DNA of 64,000 nucleotides from Trochalopteron elliotii (lineage: Eukaryota > Chordata > Aves > Passeriformes > Leiothrichidae), in assembly GCA_024734555.1 (NCBI GenBank), contig JANPWX010000108.1, positions 2,249,009 to 2,313,008 of the forward strand, read 5' to 3'. Below, piece by piece: positions 25,646 to 39,344 of this stretch. Both the position numbers and the translations under genes were made by a program. How positions within the stretch are numbered: the first letter of the stretch is position 1; each line of letters begins with the position of its first letter. The notes under the pieces were generated by a model. The model worked only from the letters and a program-made list of their open reading frames with translations. It did not search any database and had not been told where the DNA came from.

Positions 25646-28404
25646 TTCCTGGGGTCCGTCCAGCCTCCCATCCCTTGTCAATGTCTGCATGTCCACTAGA
25701 ACTACATGTGGAAAAACACTAGTTTGCAAGAACAAGGGCATCTGACCTGACACAACACTGACCTTGCCCAAAATTATGCTTATCAGAACACTGTATTTTA
25801 GCAATGTAGGCCAGTCTGACAGGTTTTTTCAGTGCCTCTTTACAGCCTGTTTGAACAATTCTTCAGCAAATCCGTCAAAGCAGTTTAAGAAGGAGAATGA
25901 CCTCCAGCAAATCAATTAGATCTTGAATGAAAACCCTTTTGTAGTCTTCTTTAAAATAATAATAAAAAGTCTGACTAAGTAAAATACAGTTTACCTTTAA
26001 TAAAACTACCACAAAGTAATTGTATTGTATAAGAAAGGATATATCAATGCCCATATTTATAGATTTTCTATAATAGCCAAAGTCACAATGATCCATGTGC
26101 CTTCAACCAGGTTAGTTATTTCTTGTTTTAGAAGAATAAAAAAATAATAATTTAAATTTAATTATCCTTTTAAACTGCCATAAAACATGGATTTAGCTTC
26201 CAAGAAATCATCTTTAAATTCATCTCTGAATAGAGTGATAATGCTGCTATAATATGGCTAATTATTTAAGAACATGGTGCCTATTATGGGTTAGTGTGGA
26301 GAGTAATCAGCCCACCAATGTGTAGAGCTTTTGGAGTTTGACCCATCCGAGGTACTTGTGTCCATGCATTAAGTCCTGACCTCCGTTACTGCCACCATCG
26401 TAGCTGCTGGGTCAGTCTGTGCCTAGTTCCAGAGCCTGAATCCCCAGAATCTAATTGCTAAAAATCCTTCAGGATGAACCACTAACACACACACACAACT
26501 GGTGTGGATAAAAAAGTTAAATTAATATAGGATCTGCTAAGAGCATTTGCTCCAAATCTAAACTAAACTTATATAACACCCCTGAGGTTCAAAGCCTTTG
26601 GCTTTGAATTATTCTGGTATGTTTCAGCTTTTTGAGCTTTGGAGATGAAAGTGTCAAAATATCACAAGTCAGCTTCCTCATATGAGCTTTTCCATGAAAT
26701 TTTGCAGACATAAGAGGTTCAGGAAATTTAGGAAAGTTTCAATTTAGAGGTTATAGTTTGCCTTTGTTCACCCTACAGTGTTTGTTAGATGTGAACAACA
26801 TGTACAGGCGCACACACATGTGCAGGGGCTTCTTAGGTATTTAGTGCCATCAGAAATGTCCCCTGTCTCAATGAAAATGAAATGATCAATGAAAATTGGA
26901 GTTTTATATTACCTGGGAGAAAAAAAATCAACAGCAACATTTGAAGTGGGGTTGATCTGTATCTGAAGAAATCAGTTAAATATAAACTGGTTTAAAATAG
27001 GATGGGAATTATTCCTTAGGTTTCTTTAAGATTCAGTTTGAGAATGCAAACTGGCATTGTAATAAAGATTTTGTCTAGCCAGAATGAAAGTACAATGGAT
27101 TTTGAATATCAAGAAGCCTTTTCTAAGGCATAACACACAGAAAATATGCAAAAAGTTGCCTCGATAAGACAAAGAAATAATTGAATAAATAATACATACC
27201 TGAATAGAGTTCCATTAAAAACGACTTCTATTGAAACAGCTTTTAGAATAGCCAGGAGTTCATTTGGAAGTAATGAATAATTGTTTGGCTTCAACACAGT
27301 CAATGACAAAATCTGTACCTATTTCAGCAGAGTCAGAATTTAAATGTATATATAGTGAGTATAATTAGGGTCTATACTTCTCCTGCCTTTCTTACCTGAA
27401 AATTTGCTTATTCATTTGTATCCTGTTGGCTTCATTTTCCCCTCATCAAGACAAAAACAAATTCCTGACTTTTAACCCAATTATCACCAATAATTCTAAT
27501 ATACTGGATGAGCACTGAATTGATTCTGAGAGGGTTGATTTGAAATATCATCCTGAAATACAGAAGGGCTGCATTTGATGACCAGAGAGCTCCCTATAAA
27601 TTGCTACTAGTAAACTAAACAAGGATTCATGATCCAAAGATAAGTAAATAGCACATTTTCTAGATTTCTGTACTATCCTATATTTCCAGTACAATTAATA
27701 AGACTGCTGAAATCATTTATTCTCCATGTTTCCAAACAGGCTGTTCAAGCTTTCAGATTCTGTGGATGCATGTAGATACGCTGGTATTGATGGGCTTAAT
27801 TTCTAGTTTTCTGTTGCAGATTAGTCCCAGCTTTTCCATATAAATATCCTTGTACCTTGGTTCTCCACCTGTAAAATGGAAATAACATTTCCTTACCTAA
27901 GAAAGTTATTGTAAATACAGATTAGTGTATGTGAGCTGCATGATGCTCTGATGATTACAGTTGTGCAGGAAAGCAGTGAGAAAATGTTTTTGTAATTCTT
28001 TCAATCTAAATTGCAGGCAAAAAGACTAAAGGAGAACAAAGGCACTAAAGTTTAGATCCAAGTTCTCTGGTCTGTTTGTCATCTTCGGCTATGATCTTAG
28101 AGGCCATGAATGTAGGGAGGGAGAAGATACCTATATGTTGTAAGAGATGAGCTCTCCTGATTATCACTCAAAGCAGTACTCATGTCTGAAGTGCTGTTTT
28201 CAGTGTCAATACAGGAAGGGATTTATGGGATTACGTATTTCTTTTCAGAGAAACTTTCTCTGAAACTAACTTCTAAAAATCCGAGTATTATGCATGAGAA
28301 TTTTCTCCATATGAGCTTACTAATACACTTCTAAACACTTCAAAATCTGTAGAGACTAAGAGAGATGGGGAGTGACTTTACAAGGGCATGTATAGGTAGG
28401 ATAA
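25646..28404. other. Non-coding DNA, no feature recognised
   Basis: AT-rich, with a short (AC)n run at about 26485-26496. No open frame longer than 75 codons lies wholly within it and no transposon ends were found. Confidence 0.55.
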
Positions 28405-28660
28405 ATGGGAAAGATTTTAACTGAAAAAGAGTAGGTTTAGATCAGATATTAGGAAGAAACACATTACTATGACAACGGTGAGACACTGGAACAGCGCAAA
28501 GAAGTTGTGGATGTCTCATCCCTAGAATTGTTCACTGCAAGGCTGGATGGTGCTCTGAGATACCTGGTCTAGTGGAAGACATCCCTGCCCATGGTAGTGG
28601 GGTTGGAACTAGATGGTCTATAGGTTCCCTTCCAACCCAAACCATTCTATGATACTATCA
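28405..28660 (+). mobile_element. CR1 LINE, short 3' end fragment
   Basis: The plus strand shows the CR1 3' block in order: TTAGATCAGATATTAGGAAG, CACTGGAACAG, the ATCCCTAGAATTGTTCA block, AGACATCCCTGCCCATGG, GGTTCCCTTCCAACCCAAAC and the tail ATTCTATGATACTATC. About 250 bp survive. It is of the same type as the copy at 25024 but in the opposite orientation. Confidence 0.92.
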
Positions 28661-31232
28661 CTCCATAAGAGAAAAGGAGTAAAACAGAGCTCTTTGCTTC
28701 AGATATTCCCAGTTTTTTTATAAACCAAGATTCTTGATCTCCATGGTATTGGAATATGGACCATTTTTTTCAGACATCTTTAGTTCTTCTAAACTTAAAA
28801 TATGGCTTCCTCAAGGGGATCCCTTAGAATGGTTCTAAAAAATGTTAAAATTTTATTTTAGACTTTCTGCCACTGATAGAGGTCACAAATCATTCATAAA
28901 AGTGTAATTTGAAAAAATAAAATTGATTTTAGAATCAACTAAAACACCAGCTAAAAGAAAAACACATTATAGGATATATTCCACCAGCGACGGCCAGCAC
29001 CACTTAAGAGATCTGAATCATATATCTGTATGTTCTGGCAAAATGAAATGCACTGCAGATCAGGATGTTTTCATTTCCAGTTACCTAGATGGGAAATACA
29101 GCCTCATGCACATGTCCACTCTCAGGGAAAATATATTGTATATACAATACAATATTATATGCCTTAAAGGAAGAAATAGTAGATTAGTCACCCCCTAATC
29201 CACTATCACTCCAAAGAACTTCTCTGACATTATATCTAGCCTCAGTCACAACCTGTATACAGTTAAGACTGTTGTCTTTTCAAATGCATTTTTAATGTAT
29301 TTTTTTAATAAAGCATATTAAAAATATATTCCTTAGTGAAAGGAGCATTAGAAATAGTCAGCACAGGGAAGGAGACAGACCTCATTGAAAGAAATTGCTC
29401 TTTACTAATCAATTTAGAGCAGAGGATGAGTTCCAGTAGACATAACATATTTACATAACTATGGAAATGAAATAATCCCTTTTTTTCTCCCTAAAATTCG
29501 GTGGAAAGACAGACTGTCTCTTCTGGAAGGATAAAACATAAGTCATTGTAGAGGGGAAAAAATACATGGTCTGGACTTCTGGAAGATTTGATCAAAGGAA
29601 ACTAATAAGAAAGCTAGAATACTCTACTACAGGATATAAGTGATAAGCATAAAGCCTGAAACTTGAATGCAGCCTTGACAAGAGAGGAAACAATCCTGAA
29701 CTGAGAAGGAAAGGGAGACCTTTCTGATCTAATTCTAGGGAAGTAATCTTTGATTACTTTTCTTTTCTTTTCTTTTTTTCTTTTATTTCTTTTTATTTCT
29801 TTTTTTTATTATTTTTAAGATCTTTCCTTTTATTTTTTCACCCATTATTTCTATAACTCCTGTGACTGAGCTATCTGCTTCTGACATTGTAAATAAATGA
29901 TTGCATATTTGTTCAACTCGTTATAAATTAAGAATAATTTTAAAAAAGAAAACCTGAATCAAACCAATGCACTTCTCAAAAAGTTTCAAACACAGCAAAT
30001 TTTATTGACATGGTAACAAAGTAGGCCCCCATCTGAGCTTCAAAATCAGAGTAGAAGGTAGGCAACAGAGGGGTCAGGAGGTTCCCAGCTGTCTTCAGGT
30101 GGTGACTGGGGGGATGCTGGAGGAAATCTAGCAATCAATAACATACTGAGATACATACTTGAATGTTAAATCTCAAGACCAATAAACTTTAAATAATGTC
30201 TGTGAATGAGACAGAAATAAGGACAAATATATTTTTCAAGCATATAGTGGCACTGGCAGTTTTGTGTGTGTTAACTGCAGACTTCAGTTTCTAGCAAAAT
30301 ACATCGATTTTCCACAGTAATACATGGCTCTAAAAATGAAGAATTTTAAGATCAGAAAAAGGAAAAAAATTCAGAAGATTTCAACGAGAATTATTTCATA
30401 GAGAAACTGAAGTTGCTGCAGCAACAACTTCATTGTTTCTTACCTCACTCATTCCATTTAGATGGTAGAGAACTGCAAACAACCCCTTTTACATTACTGA
30501 CAACTCCAAAGATTCAAGAACCATAAAATAAGCATAGAAATTATGAGATTGACTGTAAAGACCTGTGATTTTTAAAAATATTTGAGTATCTCTCTGTCTT
30601 TTTACTTTGGAGACTTTAAACTTCACTTGAGCCGTACAAACTCTTCAGCATGATCAGAATGAAATGAAATCTGAGCATTTCAAACAAACACAGGAGCTGG
30701 CTTTACCCAGAATCCACTAAGCATCACAAGGCACATGATAAAAATTACAGACATCAGCAAACAGGATTTTTAAAGCAGTTGTGTTTTCACAGAAACTCCA
30801 AGACATGATGAATTCCTTTCTTCCCTTGATAGTCTGTTCTAGTGGTTAATTACACTTATAAAAGTTGTGGTTTCTTTTTTTTTTCATTTTGATACTTCTT
30901 TTAACTCAGCTGCCAGCTGAGAAGGTCTTGCCCTGGCTTCATCATTTTATGTCCTTAGTATTGAGAACCACTTCTATTTTGATGAAAAAACACCAAACTT
31001 TGCAAATATCCTTGGTGTTTTTGTGAGCTTTACGCTTTTGTTTGCCAGGGCAGCTGTCTTGCAATGGACTGAAAGAGGAAAGGTATTGTATGCAGATACA
31101 AAGGCAGCCTTCCCAGCTCTTCTTCTTGCCAGTTGAACCTGAGTCAGCAGTGCTCTGGCAGCCAGGAGGGCCAACCCTGTCCCGGGTGCACCAAGCACAG
31201 CAGCACCAGTGGGATTGTCCCACTGTGCTCTG
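28661..31232. other. Non-coding DNA, no feature recognised
   Basis: It contains a pyrimidine-rich tract (29757-29839, listed separately). The GC-richer 31040-31232 leads into the next CR1 and may be a more diverged part of it. No gene was recognised. Confidence 0.5.
29757..29839. repeat. T-rich low-complexity tract of TTTTC and TTTTA units
   Basis: About 80 bases consist almost only of T with scattered C and A, in units like TTTTC. There is no adjoining retrocopy with target duplications that I could identify. Confidence 0.85.
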
Positions 31233-31772
31233 CACTGGGACGGCCTCGCCTTGAATATTGTGTGCGGTTTTGGGTGCCAAAATATCAGGAGAACATTGAA
31301 CTATTAGAGTGTCCAGAGGAGAGCAACAAAGAGGGTGAAGGGCCTTGAAGGGAAGCTGTATGAGGAGCAGCTGAGGTCACTTGGTCTGTTCAGCCTGGAG
31401 GAGACTGAGGGGAGACTGCAGTCTACAACTCATTGCAGTCTATAACTTCCTCGTGAGCGAAGAGGAGGGGCAGACACTGATCTCTTCTCTGTGGTGACCA
31501 GTGACTGTGACAGGACCTGAGGGAACGGTCTAAAGTTTTTTGGGTAGGTTTAGGTGAGATATTAGAAAAAGGTTTTTCACCCAGAGGGTGGCTAGGCGCT
31601 GGAACTGGCTGCCCAGGGCAGTGGTCACAGCACCAGCCTGACAGAGCTCAAGAGGTGTTTGGACAATGCTCTCAGGAACATGGTGTGACTCTTGGGAATG
31701 GTGCTGTGCAGGGACAGCAGTTGGACTTGATGATCCTGATGGGTCCCTTCCAACTCAGCTTATTCTGTGATT
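31233..31772 (+). mobile_element. CR1 LINE, 3' fragment of a different subfamily
   Basis: The plus strand shows the end of the CR1 coding region and its 3' part: TTGAATATTGTGTGCGGTTT, TCCAGAGGAGAGCAACAAAG, TCAGCCTGGAGGAGACTGAG, GAACTGGCTGCCCAGGGCAG, TTGGACTTGATGATCCTGAT and GGGTCCCTTCCAACTCAG, with the tail ATTCTGTGATTC. The last blocks differ from the copies at 25024 and 28405, pointing to another subfamily (CR1-J or CR1-E type from memory). It is 5'-truncated. Confidence 0.92.
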
Positions 31773-34700
31773 CCTTGATTTTCTTCTGGTGAATCACACA
31801 GATACAGAGTACAAGTCTGATCACAGGTCATCAAATGGAGTCATCCACATGCATAAGCAACATTTGCACCTCTGAACCACAAGTGGTCTAAGCAGTGAAT
31901 TCAGCAGGATGTTATTCAGTAAAATTTTCAATATATTCCAAACTTTTAACCCTCTTTTGATTTCTTCTTCCATGGATTACAACCTTGTGTAATAAATAGC
32001 AGCTGCAGTAATTTCAGTTTCATATGAGTGAGTATTTAACCTAACTCTTCTGGAAAGCAAACCACAAATCCCTCAGAAAAGCAAAATATTGCTATCCCAG
32101 TTTGCATGGTATTCAGATATTACCATAAAATATAAGTTACACATTCATTTAAAAAGTCACTGTAATGCAAACTTTTTTAATATATATAATTTATTATTAA
32201 TGTCTTCCATATCCAGAGGAGGATGACAGTGAGAGCTCCTCTGTGGGTCACCTAAATGATTGTATAATTAGGTATTCACATTTTTCACACCGTTCTCACA
32301 CTTAAAAAGAATGATAGTTCAGAGGACTATCTTGCCTGAAAGCATTTATGAAGGAGATTTTTCTTGTTATTAGCCCAGACATATTCCTAAGGATTTAGAA
32401 GATATCACGATGTGGTTTGTGTTCAACTATTTTTTCTGTGGCTATTCCTTTATCAGGACTTCAAATACGTCAATGAAAGACATAGTTTCTTGTCAAGAAG
32501 TCTAAAGGAACATTAGGAACAGGAACATAGTAAAAGTTTCTTGCCAACACATTATGTTTCATCCTTGAATAAAGTCTGAACACCAAATATTCCAGTTAGT
32601 TTAATAGGATAACAGTTTTACAGCTATGGATCCTCAAAAGGCACATGGAGTTCCTGAAATGTTTACATGTAAATGTAAAGTAAAATGGATTAATATAGAG
32701 GATAGTGATCATCTGAGTTTAAGTTTGGGATTTTTGCGACTGGGAGGTTTTTTTGGTTGGTTGGTTGGTTGGTTGGTTGGTTGGTTGGTTGGTTGGTTGG
32801 TTGTTGTTTTCCTAATTAATTTTTTATATAATAAAAACTCAAAGAATTTCTGGAACCTACATCTCAGGTGTATAGTGTGCAAACTACAGGAGGAAAAAAG
32901 TCTTCCAGTGCTTGTGATGCATTTTAGGACAAAGGGAAAACCAGGCATCTGACAAAAAAAGATGTGTTTACAATATTTTTGCCTTTGTTTTTCAGAATAA
33001 AAAATATTCAGAAGAAAAAAAAATTAAGCAAACATCTTCCAGGGCATTAAACAGTACCTAGTAAAAAACAACAAAAAAGCCAAACATATTAAAATGATAC
33101 AAAGAATCTGAAAGTGTAATTCAGAAAATAATTCAGCTATGAAATATTTTCTAGGATATAAATGTAACTATTTCTTTGGTCTCTTTCATCTGGAACATTT
33201 GTTATTTGGAACACCAAGATTAAAGGACAAAATTTCTAATCCAATTTGTAGAGATAACATCATTGCTTCTGATTTTAGTCTAATTAAGTGATAGACGTAT
33301 AGAGGTTATGACCATGACACATTTTTCCTGAAAGCCACAAAAACCAAAGCCATAAAAAGTAACAGACTTGAATCCTTTGATCCATTAAAATCTAACACAC
33401 TGATATTTGTCATCTTGTATAGTATAAATACTTATATCTGTCTTATGAAACAAGATAATTTTTATCTTGATTACAATATTAAGATTTTTTCAGGTTCATC
33501 AGTCTATTAAACCACATGTCTCAGAGATATCTCATATGGAAGTCCAGCTCCTGAGAATGAGTTATGTGCTCATCAGCAGGGCTCCATGGCACCAGGTGCA
33601 AACATTGCTAAATGAACAAATCTCCAGGTAGCATTTAGAAAGAAAGAGAATAAGAATCAGAATTAAGTATAGACAGGTCATCCAAACATGTCCTCAGTTT
33701 CAGCTTTTTTTCCACAGGCCACCATATTCCTCTGTAATTATGAAAACACTGTTATTGCATGTTTAAATTCCATGGCAATGATGCTGTGTATTTACTATTC
33801 TGGCAGTTCATAACACCATCATTACATTTACAAATATCTGACAATAGAAGTAGGAATTCCAAAACTTGTTTTTCTTCAATGCAGTGACCCATTAAAACCT
33901 TTCATAAAATTAACACTAACTGTATTCTTTGGGAAAATGCACAATAATTACTTCATAGATAGAAAATGTATTATTATTGTTATTATTCTCTTCCTTCAAC
34001 TATTATTTTGGGCAATTACCTCTCCTCCAGATACGCTTTTTTAAAAGACACATATTTGAGAAACTAAATTCAGAAGAAAACATACCATGTTTTGATTTTA
34101 AAGGACTAAAGCACATGTTTGTGTTCTCTGGAGATTGGGATGTATATTAACACAAAATTATTTAGAAATCAAATTTTGGGAAACTATTATTCAACATTTT
34201 TGCTTCAAAAAATGTAACAGTGGAAAACAGAGGGGTTTGCATAACACGGTATGTACAGGTATCTGTCTTTTATTGTTGTTTCTTTTCTAAATTGTGATCA
34301 AACACTCTATTAGACTAACACCACTGTGATTTGTACTGCTGTCTCATAATCTTAATGGCTGTCAGGAATTTCTGTTCTTTTGAGCTGTTTTATCATTACC
34401 AGTATCCTGTAGATTTTTCATCACTCAGTGAATGCAGTGTTGAAGAGGTTATTTTCTCATAATACCATCAGCAGCAAAGAGAGACACATTGTCCATGCAA
34501 AATTTAGGGTTTCAGAAGACTGTTTTATTTTAAATCATCATTGAAAAGCTATGTGTGTCTTTATATGGATACCTGATTTGGGATACAATAAAAATAGCAA
34601 AGACATATTCCTATTTGATCCTCCAGGAGCATTGAAAAATGTATCTAGTTGAGGCACATGATCAGTCTCTCTGACCCTATGCTTAAGGAGGTTATTTTAG

Positions 34701-35484
34701 ACAAGGGACACAGTCTCTAGACACACAGTTATATTTCTGCCTATATAAACATTTACAATGGCTGCATGCTCAGGGAGGGAAGATAAGTCTGTATCATGCA
34801 CTGCAGCATGATGTGGAGCTACACAAACCAGCTTTGAAAATGCTGGCAGGTCTACATAAGAATGGCTTACTGTGAATTCTTCTCTGCCAGCTGAATGCAT
34901 GGACCAGTTCAAGGAGAAGCCAGATGAGGTTGTATTGCAATATAAGAGAGGCTAGAAAGAGACCATAAGAGCATCACCATAAATGCTCTTCACCAGTTCA
35001 GTAATGTAGTGTCATGAAAAGATACTAGTTTTTGTCCCAGAGGCAGGACAGCTGCCCCTGTAATAGCAATGTTCTTGGAAATTAGTCCAGCTTTTCTAAA
35101 GCATTTTTGCTTCATTATAATCAGATTACTTAATGTTACACCCTTTTTACAATGTCTAGCTTGTTATCTCTAAGGTAACACATTGCTGCCTAACAGCAGC
35201 TAGTTCTGTAGCTTCCTGAATTAGAGATCTGATGTTCAACTCAGAGCAACCCTTTTACTCAAACCAACTCCAAACAAGCTCAAACATGACTTATTGCTCC
35301 CCTCTCTTCTTTGCCTCTTTTTAAGGATTCTTTCTTTGGTGCACTGATAACTTTCTCGCTGTTTCATATTTGGGATTGGTAATGTCTCTGATGGCATCTG
35401 ATGTCCAAACTCATTTTATTTCTTTAGTATTCAATATGGTCAATACTGACTGTGCCTAGTCATAAATATCCTTGTTCGGTACAG
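31773..35484. other. Non-coding DNA with one tetranucleotide repeat
   Basis: AT-rich and featureless apart from the (TTGG)n tract at 32753-32803. The open frames of 108 and 79 codons crossing that tract are products of the repeat. Confidence 0.55.
32753..32803. repeat. (TTGG)n tetranucleotide microsatellite
   Basis: About twelve and a half uninterrupted TTGG units. The purity suggests recent expansion and likely length variation among individuals. Confidence 0.97.
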
Positions 35485-35599
35485 GCAGAACCATGTCATT
35501 TGTAGAGAAGGAACCTCCAGAATCCAAGCCAAAAAAAGTGTATTTGTTAACATTGGTAACTGTTTTCTTTCTGGCCACTGCAATATTGATCGCCGTAAG
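35485..35599 (+). CDS. Candidate first coding exon of an unrecognised membrane protein
   Basis: An acceptor-like TACAG ends at 35484, with an alternative AG at 35488. An ATG at 35493 opens 34 or more codons. The peptide has an acidic and proline-rich N-terminus, a PKK basic stop at residues 13-15, then a hydrophobic run from about residue 16 to 34. That is the layout of a signal anchor (type II membrane protein) or a first membrane span. Two donors are possible: GCC|GTAAGG at 35595 (phase 0) or AAG|GTATGG at 35600 (phase 2, better consensus). I do not recognise the protein. Because the frame is short, chance is a real alternative; the coincidence of acceptor, start, amphipathic pattern and donor is the argument for it. 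No partner exon could be joined with confidence. Confidence 0.45.
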
Positions 35600-38500
35600 G
35601 TATGGAGAAAGACCTACACATTGCTTAATCAGACTTTTTCAGTTCTGAAGCCACCCTCTTGAGCTTGAAATTTGCCTGGAAGTTGAAGTTGTAATAAATC
35701 ATGTAAATTCATGCCCTCCCTTCACTAATTATGATTTAGGACTGTCTTGAGACATAGGCAAACTCTGGAGAGTGGAGCAAATCAGCAGAATCCTTACCCC
35801 CCAGGCATCGGGGTGGGTAAAGTCCCACCTGTGGCCAGTGAGCTTTGTGCCCAAACCCTTCTGCTGTTTTCTGGGACACAGCAGAGCCCCATGGGCTCAG
35901 CCTCAGCGCTGCAACACACAGTCCCCAGGGAGATAAAGCCACAGTCCAGAGTCTCTCCCCCTGCACTGGCAGTCCTACAGGAGAGGCAGATCCAGTGAGG
36001 AGCTGCTGGAAGAGGCTATCTTCTCCTGATTGTGGCTGATTGTGTCATCAGAGACTGGCACAGGCACAGCAGGACACAGACCAGAACGAGGTGCAGAGAC
36101 AAGACAATAAATATTCCCTGCTGGGGCTGAGCCACACATTTAATTCTTGCATATAGAGTGACATAAGGAGAATATTATCTTGTCCCACTAGGCAACCACA
36201 GACTTAACACAGAAACAGTTGAGAAGGACAGGTCTCCGCCATAACCATGACTGCTATTTAACAATCCCCAAGACAGCATTATTTGAACTCATCTCAGGAG
36301 CAAGAAAATTGAATTTCATTACACTGAGATATCTTAGCCTGATCTTGGCTGATCCCAACTGGATTAACTGATCACAACTAGATTGATCCCACTTAACTTG
36401 AAGCCCTTCACTGTGGCCTATAATTTTTGAGGCTAGCCTGACCCCATTACAATCAATGGGATGAGAAATAATGGGCTAAAATTGACTTCTGGAAATAATA
36501 TTATCTCTGTTCATTACAAAGTGCATTTGACCCTGAATTAGGCACCTTCATCTTGTGTCTGAAGCTAACAGGGAATGAATCACTCCTCTGTAACTTAAGA
36601 TATCAAGTCCAATCAAGATTATAGTCTTACAGTCTTAACATTTTTCCAAGATATTTGCTGCATCAGTTCTTGTTGAACAAAATCTAGGGTTTACTGCATG
36701 GGTTCATCTGCTGCACCAAACTAGGAGAGTTCCATACAGGTAATGTAATTAATTGCCAGCACGACAGGCAGATTTAAAGACTGGGTTTTAATTCATGTGT
36801 GTCTCTGCCTTCTGAGTCCCTACCATCAAATACACTTTGACTCACAGTAATTCCAAAGGAAAAGTACTTCCTGAAACAATTTTGCAGCCCTTCAACACCC
36901 ATTCCCTGATGAATTTTCTCTTCAGGTATTTTATACAGCATTTCTGTTCAGGGGTTTTTTGCACACTCAGCAGAATGGATATATTCACAATTCATATTTT
37001 CACATCAGTGGAACTCTGAACACAAAATGATTTGCAGGCTGGTTGGGCAAATCATCACTTCTGTTTGCTATACTGCTTTAGTGTGGGACATCTAACTCCT
37101 TTTTATCCAGGAGTGGTAATAACCAGAGCAAACAGATCATAAAGAAAAATCTTTGTGATGGAATAAAACATAAGAAAGAAAAGAAATTACACTAATTGGT
37201 TAGAACTCAAGGATTTGTTTGTATATTAATGCTATTCTACTCATTTTTAACACTGCAAGACAAGTAAACTAGTTATCCAAAAAGCAGTATTGAATAAAAC
37301 TAAATATTTCCATTCCCTCATAAGCCCTTACTTTGCTGACATGTCAATCAGGGACTTGCAATGCAAGATTCATAATTCTAAAAACAAAGACAAATAATGT
37401 ATTTTAAATACTAGTTCTGATGTGTGGATCCTTTTGACAAGAATGTGATCTTCTAAGGAAAGCAAAATATTACCTAAAGAAGATTTCATATTAAAATCTT
37501 GTATATTAAGATTACTAAATCTATTAATATATTTCCATAATAATTCAGGAAAACAACATTTTACCTTGCTGTATTTGTTATGACCTATAGCAATTTTTAT
37601 ACATATGTATATTTTTAGGAAAGGATTGCTCAAAATATAGAAAGAATATGTTGAAAGCATGTTGTCTGTATTAGGTAAACACAATGTCTTTACCAGAATT
37701 TGATTAAAATATGAGGGGGAAAGGTAGTGAGTTTATCTTGGGTTTCCCCATTTCTTGCAGGACACTTTTTCTAAAAGGCTTGTTTTATCCTAAGATAAAG
37801 AAATTGTAAGATTAATTCAGAAAATGAGTGATGTTCTATAGCTTAAATAATCCAGAAGGTCAGGATAGCTGATAAGAATGGTTCTTCATTGATCTTTTTA
37901 AAATAGATTATCAGTTTAGTGATCACCAGTGATCAAATCTAGCTTTGTTCTTTATCTTAGAGACAAATTTACAGCATTGTGCTGATTCCAGCTAAAAGCC
38001 TCAGATATCTCTACAAGGAAAAGCAACTTCTGTGAATTAACACTTTGATGTATTTCCATTTTTCTTGGAGTTTTCAATCCAAGTATTACCTTATTCAGCT
38101 CAAGTAGAATTTCCAGATCTTTTCCAGTGGTGGACGCATCTTCTAATAATGCAGACTATGGGGGAAAAACTTCACTCTTTCTGAAAAGGAGTAAATCATC
38201 CAGGTATTGCAGTTCAAAAATGAAAGGTACAAAGAATCCCTTTCCATGAGACACAAATAAAAGAATATGATCCCACTTTAATTTGCAGAAAATCAAGATA
38301 TGTATTATTTCCATCTGTAGCCCAGACATAAAATTTAGAAAGATGAAATTCTGTGGCAAGGAGAAATGATTTCTGAAAATGCCATACTATCAGAAATAGT
38401 ACAGAATTTAAGGAAATATAATATAAATAAGAAGCAGACTTTTGTGTCTTTATGGTGTTCCATCATTGAAAGATCATTTGATAGCAAGGCAGTGAGACTT

Positions 38501-39344
38501 TTTAGCATATTGGAGCAAGAAATTTAACAATTTCAGGTATTGATCATTAGAGCATAAGGTACTTCTTGCTGTCTTATGAACCAGGAAAGCAATAAGAGCG
38601 TTCATGCTATCTTTCCCCAAGATATAGTCAGAGAGGATCTTGTCAGACAAAAGGTGAAAACTCAAGAACAAAGGCAGGCACATTTTTCTTCACAATGTTT
38701 GTCACAACACATTTACGTCTGGAAATAGATGGAAGACGTCTTGTCTGGAGCTATTTAGAGTAATCTGCCAAATTCACACTGGCATAATTCCAGAAACCAT
38801 GTTTAAGTTTTGTCACAGATAAATTTTGTCTAATAGAAAGAATAATATTTCTAGTGATGAGGCCTCAAGGCAACAGTAGTAGGAGTACTAATCATCTCAA
38901 TCTGAAGGTGTTCGCTAAAAAAAAAATCACATTTAACAGATGCTTCAACTTCCACATTCTTAGTTCAATGCTGCTGAGAAGTCATACATTATACAAACAT
39001 ACTTATAAGTACTGTAAGATTTGAGAAAAAAGATTATTTAGTGAGCTGCACCTATGTACATTATTAACGCAGAGTAAGAGGAGGGCAGGCACATGACACT
39101 CTAAAACTCAGTGGTATTTTCCAATTTTTCAAATATCATCAAAATTAATATATTTCTTTACAACATTGTAAGCATCACTCAAGCTGTGATGATACTCCCC
39201 ACGTATTTTGACTACACATCTTTAATGATTTGTGGGTAGAATATATTTAGGTTAGCTGATTTAAATGTAGGAAGAACAAATTGAATGTTTATTTGTGGGA
39301 TAATATCTTTAGCTTTTACTTGTGGACGTGTTCTCATGTCACAG
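35600..39344. other. Non-coding DNA with a GC-rich unclassified segment
   Basis: Apart from the segment at 35740-36145 (listed separately) this is AT-rich DNA without definable repeats or genes. The open frame at 37370-37684 (minus, 104 codons) is AT-driven and shows no coding pattern. Confidence 0.5.
35740..36145. other. GC-rich segment, possible old retroelement remnant
   Basis: About 400 bp are clearly GC-richer than the flanks, with sharp edges. An AATAAA at about 36106-36111 lies some 30 bases before CTGAGCCACACA, where GC content drops. This resembles the R-U5 end of an LTR in plus orientation, but I found neither a matching TG start nor a target-site duplication. Overlapping frames of 64-83 codons on both strands follow from the GC content. 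It is unclassified. Confidence 0.3.

Noticed and set aside
25353..25804. Minus-strand open frames of 97 and 119 codons
   Set aside because: They read through the 3' part of a CR1 fragment, which in this region does not encode the element's proteins.
32626..32952. Open frames of 108 (plus) and 79 (minus) codons with repeated GWLV or TNQP residues
   Set aside because: Generated by the (TTGG)n microsatellite, which has no stops in the frames concerned.
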